Assembly: GCF_910592395.1 (NCBI RefSeq)
Contig: NC_088323.1
Coordinates: 4,278,001-4,342,000, forward strand
DNA from: Lineus longissimus
Lineage: Eukaryota; Nemertea; Pilidiophora; Heteronemertea; Lineidae
Direction of reading: 5' to 3'
Length of the DNA stretch: 64,000 nucleotides
Shown: piece by piece, positions 37,004-48,540 of the stretch
How positions within the stretch are numbered: position 1 is the stretch's first letter
Layout of the letters: every line of letters begins with the position of its first letter
Notes under the pieces: model-generated
Seen by the model: the letters and a program-made list of their open reading frames with translations, nothing else
Database searches by the model: none
What the model was told of the DNA's origin: nothing
Translations under genes and position numbers: made by a program

Positions 37004-39793
37004 ATGACAGCTGTTTCAGGAAGAGAAGCCATGTCCACTGTGAGAGATGAATTTGTTAAAGTCCTCGGACCCCTCACAGGTAATGCTGATGCTGATTTAC
37101 AGATGACTATGGAATTTTATTCAAAAAACGTTGAACTCTATGAAAAGGTTGGTATATCTTATTTTGTTGATGCAGCTCAACATTTGAGCAAACATTTTGG
37201 TGATGGGCGAATAGGCCCTTTACCAAATACGCCTATACCACCTCGAGCCGGTAAAGCAAACCATCTTTACAATAGGTTTTCATGGTGAAAGATCTCGAGC
37301 CTGTCCTCTTTTGAAAAGATCGCTCATTTTTCCCGGCCCTATATATACAGACGTAACTGGCAAAGGGCCTGTAGTCATTCACATTGGAATTGATACCTCA
37401 ATTTGTCAATCAAATCGAAATTGACCACTTCGATCACGAAAATGACCTCAAGTGTATAGGCCAATGGCTTTTGGCATCAAAACTTTGGCTAGTATTTGAA
37501 ATCAGTATGCAGCATTGAGCTCTTTCAAAAAAGAATGTGCATGCCACTTTCAAGGGTGGGAATATGTTCACTGTTTTGTAATTCATCTTTAAGTCGCATG
37601 TTGGTGATGATTTCTACCGCGGTCCCCTGGTTTTGGCAGAGGCGACCAAAAAATACCTCGGAAATGACCACGATGCAAGAATTCTTGATGTAGCCTGTGG
37701 TACTGGAAAAGCGGCAGAGGAGGTAATGATATTTTGTTTCGTTTGGGTGGCACCCAGGCAGCCACTGTTACGCACTAGATACGTCCCATGCTTGCAGGTG
37801 TTGATTAAACCACAGCGCACCAGACTGCCGATGCCGACCTATCGGAGTTAATTTTTGTGCGGTGGTATCCATTCTCCGCGAGTCAAGGATTGCCGCACAA
37901 ATCGACAGACCTGTAGACTGTAGATAACACAAATCGCTGTAGTTTTTGGTGCGTGAAAAACCGTCCAGTAAAAACTATAGACTATATCAGCCAACAGTAA
38001 TTTTTCTCTTTTCTGCCGACGTCAGCTACTTTCAAGAGGCTTTTCTAATCTTGACGGCTTGGACCCGAACAAGGAGATGCTCTATTACTCAGAATCCAAG
38101 AAATTCTACAAGCACCTTTTCAATGTGTACCTTGATGACACAACTAATGCTGCGGCACCAGATGGTATGTTACACGAACGATGTTATATATTTGGCCGGG
38201 TCTATTTGGCAAGCCGCTCGCCGAACAGGCATCTTTTTTTGTCCTGTTTGGAGAGCCGCTTGCCAAACAGCACTAAAAAGCCACCCTGTTCGGCCAGCCG
38301 GGCTTGCCAAACAGGTAAAAAATCTACCCCGTTTGGCGAGCTGGAGACTTTACTTTAATATTAATGAGTTCTGCTCTCCATTCAGGACAAGAAAAAGTCG
38401 CTGTTTGGTAAGCCGGGCTTGCCAAGTAGTCACTTCCTATATATTTTAGGTACATGGTTGGCCTTCTGACACTGTCCAGGTTTTGCAATCCCTACGAACG
38501 ACGATGAGCGAACTACGAAGCTCTGTCGTGTCATCAAATCCGTACTTCTTCATTTACGCGGCACTTGTAAATCACCTTTTAACTCTACCAGGAATGAGTG
38601 AACCTGAACCTGAAACAATTAAGGACCAGGTCAAATAGATCAAGAGGTACATTACTTCAGAAGGTTTGGACACCCGTCTGGAGCGGAAAACTGAACAGCT
38701 AGACGAAGTTACACGTAGCTAGCAGCATGATTTTAGCATTTGGCGAGTCCAAAACACCCCACGAGACATCCCAGGCACGACAACCAAAGCAGTGAAGACC
38801 ACCTAAAATTTCCAAGTTCAAAGTTCCATAAAGAAACTTTGACGTTCTCTCTCTATTTTCCTCAGAATATTCAAAATTATACTGTATATGGGCCCACATC
38901 TTTGTTTTAGGTGCTTATGACGTAGCCTGCTGTGCAGGAGGATTCGTACCAGGCCACATCCCGGCAGAGGGCCTCAGAGACATGGTTAACAAAGTCAAGA
39001 AAGGTAAATGGGAAGCACCAATACACATCTCCTAGCCCCGCCATTTGTAACGGTGGCGAAGTGATACTAGCGTACATTTGGTCTCTTCCGGTTTAGGAGG
39101 CAAATGAAGCGCGTCCTCTCATTGGGAGATTCCTCCGTGACATCACTCAATTTATTTCGTCATCACCGATATCAATGGAAGAATGGTCATTCAATACACA
39201 ATGGGTGATATGTATAAAGTCTAGTAAATGCTTTTACTTCAATTTTGTACAGAAAGGCCCAGTGTAATTGTACATTGAGTTTTTGGTTGAGATCTTAATG
39301 CTTTTAATCCCCTTTGTTATGGACACCATGTGCGGCTCATTTCATTCTTCATGGTATGTCGCCCTAATGTATATACAAACAACACAACAAGTAATGTAGA
39401 AAAATGGCCAAGAATAAAATCAGTATACTTCGCCTTTTTCAAATGATAATGTAACAAACGTAATTTGTAAGACAGATAATCTCAAGTGGCTTAGATCAAA
39501 GTATATACAGTACATAGTTACAAGTATTGAATAATCAAGACCTAATTGTAATGATAGCGGGTCGTCCATTCTTAGATTCCATAAAATGAATTGCATGCTC
39601 CTTTCCCTTTTCAGGTGGTTTCGTAATAAACGTGATGAGGGAGGCCTACCTCGACCATCCGTTCTTTAAGGACAAACTAATGAATGCCATCAGGCAGATG
39701 AAAGAGGAGAAAGTGATAGAATCCCAAGAGATTTCCCAGGTTGACTATTTCAACGGCTTGAAAGGACTTTTGATGGTTTTCAAGAGACTGTAA
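37004..39793 (+). CDS. METTL27: METTL27 (WBSCR27)-like class I methyltransferase, 227 aa
   Basis: Predicted S-adenosylmethionine-dependent methyltransferase; the substrate of this family is not established. Five exons: 37004-37147, 37594-37722, 38026-38164, 38911-39003, 39615-39793. They total 684 nt, i.e. 227 codons plus TAA, with phases 0, 0, 1 and 1. The N-terminal part reads MTMEFYSKNVELYEK, the family opening helix. SAM motif I is ILDVACGTGKAAEE (exon 2). Exon 3 begins LLSRGFSNLDGLDPNKEML, placing the acidic motif-II residue in GLDPNKEML. Exons 4-5 give VACCAGGFVPGHI and GGFVINVMREAYLD, the post-motif strands. Length fits the family (about 230-245 aa). An in-frame ATG at 36920 would add 28 residues, but an acceptor-like AG at 37001-37002 argues for the ATG at 37004. 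Confidence 0.9.
38195..38425. repeat. Cluster of inverted 'ttggcaagccg' motifs in METTL27 intron 3
   Basis: Variants of tttggcaagccgg and its complement ccggcttgccaaa occur at least six times in alternating orientation (about 38206, 38249, 38300, 38335, 38405, 38415). The stretch can fold into several competing hairpins. No coding capacity. Confidence 0.6.
39199..39285. mobile_element. Half-copy of the fold-back MITE seen at 20288-20412
   Basis: aatgggtgatatgtataaag, agtaaatgcttttac and tacagaaaggcccagtgtaa match the left arm and centre of the 20.3-kb element; the right arm is missing or decayed. Confidence 0.6.
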
Positions 39794-42060
39794 ATGCACA
39801 TTTATTCGAATTATGACTGTTCATATCAGATAGACAAGTTAAAAACTTCTGTCCATGACATTCATGTCGAATTAGCTTAAAATAATGGTATATGTATCAT
39901 TTGAACCCACAAAATGAGCTTGGAAATTAACTTGAACTTGTGTTGGTGCCTATTTTTGTTGACACCCTGTATTTGAGGTCCTAATGTTCAGTGGCATGGT
40001 TAATGCTAGAGGTTTGTATAAAAATACATATACATGTATTTGTGATAAAGCGGCATGTAATCGGCGTTTAGGTGGCGCCCATGCGTCTGTCGGCAATATC
40101 TCGCCTTGATGCGATTAGACATGACTATGTGAACTTTGTCTTGGTCATCAAATTTGCCTTAACACAACTGGCATTTTGACAAGTTCAAGTATATACAAGT
40201 ACACAGAACATAACAAACATGTCATACACAGGTACTGATAGTCTTATTCGCCCAAGCGGACCGATCGGGAACTGATCTCATAAAACTCGCCAAATTCCCC
40301 TGATCACATTATCTTATGTGGTTACCTCAATGGTCCCATGTGAAAGCTTAAACGCTGTGCAAATCTATTAGTGGATAAGTAAAGGGCTGTTTCCAGTCCC
40401 TTGTCACTTCGTTGTCATCAGGAAAGCTTCCTACCATCAACGAAGTTAAAGCATACAATTGCATTACGTTGCGGAGGGTAGACTCTTATGCGTCTTATGC
40501 ATACTGACGTTGGGTGGGACATTTTACGTAATTCCCTGGCTCTGTTAACTCTGTTAGCCGCCATGGGGTGGCCCCATTTCGACGAGTACGGTTAGGCTGA
40601 CTGCATGTTGGTAACTTGACTTGCTATTCCGTTGTCAGTGATGCTCACACAAATGGGTGCGGACGCCTGCGGTCAGAATTCGGAATTCATATTTTGAAAA
40701 TGACCCACCTGTTGAAATCAAATTCAGATTGGTGGGACTCGGGGTTCTATATCTAACATTCAGCGTCTTGTTTATGTTGATCGACATCTGATTCCACACT
40801 TAGACTGGTAAAGTGATCACCTATTTGATCAAAGACACCCCACTGACAATGTTTCGAGACCGACCCCGAAATAGGAATTTTGATCAAAGACACCCCACTG
40901 ACAATGTTTCGAGACCGACGCCGAAATAGGAATAAGTATATGGATTTTGGACCCGCGGTAAGGGTCGGGTTGCGGAGGACTGAATGCCGACCTTCACGAC
41001 TCGGACTCGGACTTCAAAGTGCATCGGGTGGTTTGACCCAGTTACATATGTACATGTGGAAAGCCCGAGATTTCGCTAGTAACTTGTAGCCTATAGCACA
41101 TATTGCGTTATAATTTTATTTACCGGTTTCTATCCCAGAGAGATTCAGATTGCAGATGAATTGGAAAAAATAAAGACCCGAGGAGTCGTCATATTCTAAT
41201 CAAAATGTTACATCCATCCCCAGAGGAGAAAACCAATTTTTAAAATGAGAAAAAATTCGCAGCGGCGATAACTGAATGTAAAGCCAGTTGGTTAACCTTC
41301 AAAACAGCTGTTGGATTTGGAATGTTGTTGGGCTAATCTTGAACGACATTCGCTGTTTAGCGGACGAGAAACCCTAATACTAATCTGTGTTCATTTTTGG
41401 GCAAAAGTATCACTAGGCTATTGTCTTGCTGTGGCAGAGACATAATGTCAAGTTTGTCTGAGTGTTGACGTCATTTTGATGCAACCCTAAAGTGTCTAAA
41501 CACATCAGCTAAATCTGCATGAAAAACAGCCTTTTTTTACTCTTTCGAAGCATTTGGTACAGATTAGATACCAACGATCAGGCCAAATGAGACAACGCTA
41601 TTAGCTATTGGTACAAAGTATAATGTTACCAGCATAAGTAATGCAAAGATTTCGCTTCAACTACATAAAAAGATCGGCCTTTTGAAAGGTGCATGAGATC
41701 ACTGTCGAAAAAAGGAAGTACTTGCTCTAAACTATCGGATGCCACGACATTCTCTGAAAATTATCCTGAATTGTTACTTTTGGTAGAAATGAAAACAAAA
41801 TGATAAGGCCATTAAAAATCTTATTCAAAATTTTATCAATAATCGATGAAGTGATTTTATTGAATGATGGGTGTCCTTTGTCACAACATGCATAAGCGCT
41901 GAGTAATGTCTTAAATTAAGAACGAATGAACCACGTTCAGAAAAAAACTAAATACAGAAGACGTATAAAAACGAACTGAAGAAAATGAAAGATCGGCGTT
42001 CGCCGGCCAGTACATCGTCCTTAAAAAGTTATTTGAACGATGAGAAGAAGTGAGTCAAAC
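39794..42060. other. No gene recognised downstream of METTL27
   Basis: METTL27 3' UTR followed by non-coding sequence. Apart from the 55-bp duplication, nothing I can support. Confidence 0.4.
40826..40933. repeat. 55-bp direct duplication
   Basis: Two adjacent copies of a unit starting gatcaaagacaccccactga, nearly identical, so recent. Non-coding. Confidence 0.85.
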
Positions 42061-42063
42061 TTA

Positions 42064-42297
42064 CCTGATTTTTAGTTAGAAACTTGTTGAAGAAATAAAA
42101 TCCGAAGATGAGAAGTAGAGTTAAGCGTTCCGGTTATTGCAATAGCGTAGAATTAGTCTCAGGATCTTACTAGCATGTCCCTCTAAGTTACCGCACGCCG
42201 AGTTTAGTCAATCTGCGGGTGGTATCCCCGCCGCCCGGTTTTATACACACCCTGCTCAGTTTCCGTGACGTAGTCATTCCGTGAGTGCGTGACGTCA
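42064..42297 (-). promoter_or_regulatory. Minus-strand promoter module: CRE, TATA box, 5' exon with donor
   Basis: On the minus strand: full CRE TGACGTCA (42290-42297), a second TGACG-type site near 42265, TATAAAA (42239-42245), then a presumed start near 42210 and a consensus donor AATCAG|GTAAGTTTG ending an exon at 42064. The layout is typical of a first non-coding exon of a regulated gene. The next minus-strand acceptor with a matching gene that I found is PDF at 28423. That pairing is inference and would need a 13.6-kb intron. Confidence 0.4.
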
Positions 42298-43071
42298 GTG
42301 GATTTGTTAATCGCCCGCCTCTTAGCGCATGCATTAATCTTCACTTGGTAATTATATTTAATGATGAATGATAGGAGCAATTCAATTTTGCTTAATTTTT
42401 AAAAACCTCGGTGAGGATGTATTCTCCTCTGACGCGTATTAAACATATCATGTCGATGTTTGTCGTGTGTCTTCAAGACCGCAACCTATTCTGCTGTGAG
42501 ACGATTTTTTTCGCTTAAAACGCGTCATATCTTTAAAAGCATGAACTACGTCTTTTTATTGGCGAAGAAATCCAGCAATAGATTTGGAAAGAGGTGTGAG
42601 AGAGGTTGGAGAGAGCCTGGTGTTAGCATAACGCGAACGTATTTTTTGTGTAACCCGCGGTCCAAGAACGATAGAGCTCGACTTCGGAAATTTCTGATTT
42701 TTTTCGTACGAGTATTTTGATGATGGGCACAAACCCGGCGTAGAACACCTACTAATTACAATGCCTTCAAAATCGTTCGTGAAGACACGAGAGAAATTTA
42801 AAACTGATTAATTAGAGCGAGTCTCACAAAATGACGAAGTTTCTGCGACAATAATGAAGGCGCGAAGTTACTCCCACGTTGTCTAATTAGAATAGAGGTA
42901 GACAAGCAATAACAAAACGCGCTAGGTCAGCGTCCAATTAAAAATCTATTTAGCAAACCATACTAATGAGTTGATCTTGAACATTCTACAGTCTTAACAA
43001 AGAGTCACCAGGGAAATATTGATAGCATTTACCTCCACGAAACAGCTTCTAGAGTGTTCAATGTACCTTAA

Positions 43072-43360
43072 CCGGTGTAGAAAAGAAAATGTCCCCATTG
43101 AAAAACTGTCCGGGCCTATATGCTGGCCGATGACCGTACATGGTTCTATGGAGGCCACGGCTATCAGTACCTCTCAGAGATTCCCGGTGTGACAGCGGAT
43201 ATAGTCCCCCTGGAGTCATAGTCCGGTAGCATTGTATTTGACCAATTAAGCAGCATGATCTATAATAATTGTACCGCTAACCCTAACCAAAACATTTAGC
43301 AATGCGGGCTATTGTTACACGGACTATCAGCCCTAGGACTACTATCCCTTGCACACCGGC
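43072..43360. mobile_element. MITE related to 24486-24662
   Basis: Starts accggtgtagaaaagaaaat, shares gtccgggcctat and ggttctatggaggc with the 24.5-kb copy, and ends near cacaccggcaaagg. It is larger, so it carries extra internal sequence. Confidence 0.6.
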
Positions 43361-46300
43361 AAAGGATAAACTCGACATGAGAGACTATTATGTTTCATGT
43401 CGCAAGTATTATTTCCGGTGACCTTTTGTACATGTAGGGGTGCCCGTTGTCTGACTGTCCCAAGGGTAGAGTTGCCCGGCCACTGTCACCCCAATGGAGG
43501 AGGTATAATTAAAAGCAACTTGAGATATTATTGTTCTATTACAAAATAGTAAGATGAGGCGATTCTCTTCGTGGAACCTGTTAAACACACCCGGACATGT
43601 AACTCTGCGTCCGATTACATTCAAGATTACCAAATCACTGAAGATTTAGCAATTATGATTTATTTAACCGAACCACCAAAAACGTTCTCTACTTTCGCCG
43701 ATATAGGACAGTTTCTCAATATTCAGGCCATATCCCAAAATATTCACATGGTTGTTAAATGTCATTCACGCTCAATTTGGATAGACAAACGCCACGGGTT
43801 GGGGACATCAAATTCTCCGATGGTCATGATAAAATGTTTTGGCCTGACCTGTATCGTTTTTCTCTATCTTCGGTGACACGCACATCTCCAGAACCATTTA
43901 GGCGAAACCCATCGCTGAGAATAAAATAATATAGGCTACTGCAAACCTAAAATCTGCCGTCCGTGCCTAATTACACAGATATTCTGGTTTAAATACTCAG
44001 CGGGAAAACGTGACAATTACGAGTTTTGCGACACAGCAATAGCATCCAATGTACACTGTTGTTCTTTTTTCATCATTGATTAATTGAGGTGAAATACATG
44101 ACTAGAAAATCATTTAATGAGAGGTTTAAATAGGTCATCAAAATGTTGGATAAGTAAAAAAACGTGGCTCAGAAAGTGAAAGAATTAGGCACTGGCAAAG
44201 CATTCGGAAATCTGATCATCATCATGAACCCTTTGATTTGGTGTGACATAACATCAGTGTCAGGCCCCACAAAGATGCGCAAAAGGAGTTCATGTTAGCA
44301 CCAGCGTCTATTGTGATTATTGATATATTGACGCAAAATTTAGGGTACTGTATGCAATACGATATGAGATAAGTGAGAATATACAGTGACAATATGAACC
44401 TGCTTTTGGCAATAACTGATTCCTAATGTCACAAGTCCTGAAACAAAAAGGAAATGTTATAGCCATTTTCATGGCAAATATCATTCTGTAAACAAGGAAC
44501 GCGACTCATTTCGACTTTGTATTGATATTGTCATCGATACAAGAGCAGCAATAATCCTGGGACAATGAAGGCGGATCAGCATGCAAAGGATCACATGTCG
44601 TACTGGCACTTCCCATTATCCAACATCATCTAAGTGGGCCTTCAAGGAATTGTCCCTCTGTTGTGCACCTTCAGAAAGCAAATCACGAGACAATGAGAAA
44701 CAAGGTAGAATACATCTTCAATAAAACCCGTTTTGTTTTTTAAATATGATGCATATTAGTTATTTCTAATATCGATATGACTGATATATATTTTCGATTC
44801 ATGGAGCGTTATGAAATATATTTTGCTTGAAGCCTCGCATACCGTGATGATGGCGCGTTCAGTATATTATTTGCAGGCGAAATCGTGGGTTCATGATGTG
44901 TCTGTCACCACATCAACACGCTCTCAAAATTTAAGTACTCGTGAATTTGATTCATTGCTGGTGATTTTTGCAGAAAGTGTAAAGACTAACCTAATGTCAC
45001 AGAAAATAAGGCATAAGGTGATACCAAATTTCCATGTGACAAAATCATAATTTTTTTCCTTTGGATGGTTAGAAATGACCACTGACCAAAAAAATAATTT
45101 CTCTTGGAATAGGTTGAGATGTTGTTTCAGGCCAGGTGTGCCCAATATCCTGAAAGGTTTGCATCAATCGAGTGCACTGCACAGCAATGATATAAAGTAT
45201 GCTCAAAGCAATAAAGGTTTTTGAGCTTTTGAAAAACTCTTCAAATAATATGTGCCAGGCAGCGTATCTCACTAATTAAATACAGAGGTCACAGTCATTA
45301 CTTTATTGGTGATACTTTTTTTCGTTAAACCAGATTTATTCTCAACTGCAAAGACTAAATCGAATTTGAATTTAACCTGAATGATCTAATTGTTTCACAT
45401 TGACTGCAGATGCCAAGTTGAATGAACCAGAAAAACTTCACAATCGTGGATAATTCCACCAACACGAAACGTGCGAGACTTGATTAAATCTATAAAAATT
45501 GCTCTTTCAACGCGATTTGCAGCAAATCTGAGAATAACTTTGCAAAGAAATCCTGCTTTTCGAAAAGGAAAAAATTCATCTCAGCTTTGACTAAAATTTT
45601 TGAAATTGATGAAAAATCTTTGAAGAGGTGTTTGTTTAACGATCTGTTCCGAATAAATCATGTTTATTTGTTTATTCTATGTACAATGTAGCAACCATCC
45701 CTGGCTGAAGGGATAAAAATTGAAATGGACAGATGGGCTCCTGGTCAGCCTTTTCTGGTTGATGATTCAATTTCAATATTTGAAGCAGGATAACCAAACC
45801 ACTGGCCATGGTTTGGAATTGGGATCCTCTGGGTGATTATGAATAAGTTTGAAATCTTCTCGGAGCAAGGAAGAAATACACTGGTGGTGTAGAAATATTA
45901 TAAAGGCCACTGGAATGAATAAGGCGGCACCGCTGACGTAAAAATATCAAATTTTGTGAGGGAGCTGCGCAGTACTACTTGCTTTTCGAAATCCGCGCCG
46001 GGCAAATTAATTTAGATGTGTGATTTGGTTGTGACGCATTTAGTGTCAGTTGTTCAAAAAAGGAAATGCCTCGATCACGAGGCATCATGACCCTGATTGT
46101 TTAATAGAACAGGCTAATCGAATATAAATCAGGGCAGTTACTCTAAATATGTACAACTTTCGAGTGGTACTCTGGAATCGTATTATGATATTCAAGTAAT
46201 AACGTCAATTGATGTGCAACGAGTCCGACCAGTCCGACAGTTATTTCCGTTGTGTTACGTTTGACCTTTGCAAGGCATAGATGTATGTGAGATGAGTCTA

Positions 46301-46980
46301 TGGGTTCAGTGTCAAAAGTCCGATGATCACTATCTGTGACGTCAATGTGATATATTTGGGAGGTCTACTCATCGGATACTGAATAAAACTGCCAGATGGC
46401 GACGAAAGTTTCCAGTCAGATCATCACTGCACCTGACGGATATAATACAGTACATGTATGTGGTTACTCGATATGTAAATGTGAAACGGACAAGACCATT
46501 TTAGACACATAAAGAGAAAGACAAAAGGTAGGCCAAGTTCTTTGTTTCTGATGGACAGTTTGCAAATTTATAATTCTTGGTTGTTCACCAAATCACCAAG
46601 TCAATATTCTTGACAAGATATGATACTTTAACATCGAGTTGAGTACACTTATACTGTGGATAGCTTTAAAACAAAATCATATGCTTGAGAATAGGCTTCC
46701 GCAGACACCGCTGGTCGCCTTCATCTGTCTACAATGACATAGGTCTTGTAGAAATTAACGGGGCCGGGCAAGTCATCTAATGTTTGTATACAGGGCGCGT
46801 GGTATGTGATGCATGTCCCGTAACTGTGAGGTTGAATTTTTTAAAGTATCAAAATAATCGTTGCCTATACAGGTGTACATGTACTATAAAAACAATACTG
46901 AGACGTACTTTCTGGTAAGTTATGTATGAAGTGTTTGAAATTGTACAATATTTAAACCTGAACGCATTAACTTTTTCTTC
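43361..46980. other. No gene recognised
   Basis: AT-rich, chance frames only. A donor-like aaaag|GTAGGC at 46527/46528 may end a 5' UTR exon of the four-TM gene that starts at 46984. Confidence 0.4.
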
Positions 46981-46983
46981 CAG

Positions 46984-47661
46984 ATGGCTATGAACGAATA
47001 CTCAAAGCGAAGCTCCGATTACGACACATTCAAGTCAGAAGAAATGCTTCATCCGGGTGACTCCAAACTAATCGAAGTGGAGGAAGACAATCTCCAACCG
47101 ACAAGTTGGGAGACACAACCACTAAAGACATTACTGAAGCGAACCATCATCATTGGAGCGTGCCTTCTATTCGTTGGCATCGTCATGATAATCATTGGCG
47201 TACTGACTATGTTAAGACACGAAGATTCATTGGCAAAGCTTGAAGGGTTTCTTGTTGGGAGTGCAAGCTTTCTCAGCGGACTCTTAGCACTGACTTTGAA
47301 TATACTTTCTAAACACGTCGAGAAACGCCGAAGTTTTATATGCCACGCATCTTGTTTAATTTTATTTGGCATTGCGAGCTTCATGGTCGGATTCTGTGAC
47401 TGTTTCTTTGTCATTTTCAAATTAGTGAACGCCCATCATATGTTTACATCAAAAGTGAAATCAGACTTTGAACCATACGACTTAAGAGGTCACACAGTGT
47501 TTCTTGTGCTAGCCATTTTTCACATGATCATGATTGTTCTAATGATGTTACTGGGTATCTTACTGATGCTGACCGCGGCTAGATTAAGACAGGAGATTTT
47601 GGACGATCGTCAAAAGGAACAGAAAGGCACAACCTACCATGCCTTCGGGAGCAAGATCTGA
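46984..47661 (+). CDS. Four-transmembrane protein, 225 aa, family not recognised
   Basis: A single uninterrupted coding exon whose ATG directly follows the acceptor tttttcttccag, so a non-coding exon lies upstream. Four hydrophobic segments are visible: about residues 54-76 (IIIGACLLFVGIVMIIIGVL), 88-108, 118-146 (Cys-rich, with CLILFGIASFMVGFCDCFF) and 171-199 (VFLVLAIFHMIMIVLMMLLG). The N-terminus is acidic and Ser-rich and the C-terminus is charged and short, consistent with both ends facing the cytosol. The topology recalls MS4A/TMEM/claudin-like tetraspans, but I see no diagnostic motif (no tetraspanin CCG, no claudin W-GLW). AATAAA at 47862 completes the gene. Confidence 0.85.
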   Translation: MAMNEYSKRSSDYDTFKSEEMLHPGDSKLIEVEEDNLQPTSWETQPLKTLLKRTIIIGACLLFVGIVMIIIGVLTMLRHEDSLAKLEGFLVGSASFLSGLLALTLNILSKHVEKRRSFICHASCLILFGIASFMVGFCDCFFVIFKLVNAHHMFTSKVKSDFEPYDLRGHTVFLVLAIFHMIMIVLMMLLGILLMLTAARLRQEILDDRQKEQKGTTYHAFGSKI

Positions 47662-47861
47662 ATGCACTTGTTTTAGAAGCGCTTATCTTTGTTTGTAATT
47701 TTGTTTCCTATTATTGCTTTATATAAGGCCCATATAAATATATATGAAAGCCATACTTAAGCAAACAGTCTATAACTTGGTACCACTTTCTAACAATAGG
47801 CTGCTTTTCCTAATTTATTGTAACTTGATATGCATTCAAAAAGTGTTTCAATTGTATTTAT

Positions 47862-47867
47862 AATAAA
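47862..47867 (+). terminator. Poly(A) signal of the four-TM gene
   Basis: AATAAA 200 nt after the stop on the coding strand. Confidence 0.6.
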
Positions 47868-48249
47868 AAAGTAATTTTATCAAAAACACGTCAGTCTTAA
47901 AAGCTTTTGAGCCACTTAAAGTGGATACCAAGGATGAAAAACACCATGCGGTGTCCAACCGTTCCTTTATTTCTGAGGACGTCGTCAACAACCTTGAAAA
48001 CATTACCATACCTTCGTGAAGCCTCTTAGCCGAGACTAGTTCGAAAATACAGTCAGGGCAAATGAGTAAATGTTGCTTATTAACACAATCATTGACTAAT
48101 GTGGCATAAGTGACGTCAAGGAGGGAATGATTAGCCGGCTAATAACAGTATAATTGTTAATCATCCGTCACAAATATCGCTGCATGCGTAGCTTGTAAAA
48201 AACAGTATGTTACATCAAATCGTGATGAAAGGACTGATAATTGTCGGCC

Positions 48250-48540
48250 AAAGGGGAAGACCAGAATATGTGGGGAGCTCAATACATGTACGATTCATCG
48301 GCCGTTCTTCTGTCTATCCCAAAGGCCAATGTCATGTCAGTCGGTGGTAGAGCATTTTCAATTGGAGCCCCTCAGTTGTGGAACAAACTTCCTTCAACTG
48401 TTAGGAACTGCAGCTCTCTGTTATCTTTCAAGGGACAACTGAAACATTTGCTTTTTAAAGAGGCCTATCAAGCGCTTTGAGCGGCCAGTTAATGGTCGGA
48501 TACTGCGCTATATAAGACTTGTATTATTATTATTATCATT
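48250..48540 (+). mobile_element. LINE 3'-end remnant (reverse-transcriptase tail)
   Basis: The frame ending at 48480 reads VGGRAFSIGAPQLWNKLP followed by SLLSFKGQLKHLLFKEAY, the conserved C-terminal tail of Jockey/CR1-type LINE ORF2. It is followed by cgctatataagacttgtatt and a TTA-rich tail, typical of the 3' end. Strongly 5'-truncated. Confidence 0.75.

Noticed and set aside
37946-38449. 167-codon plus-strand frame over METTL27 exon 3 and its intron
   Set aside because: It is out of frame with the conserved methyltransferase exon and runs through the inverted-repeat cluster.
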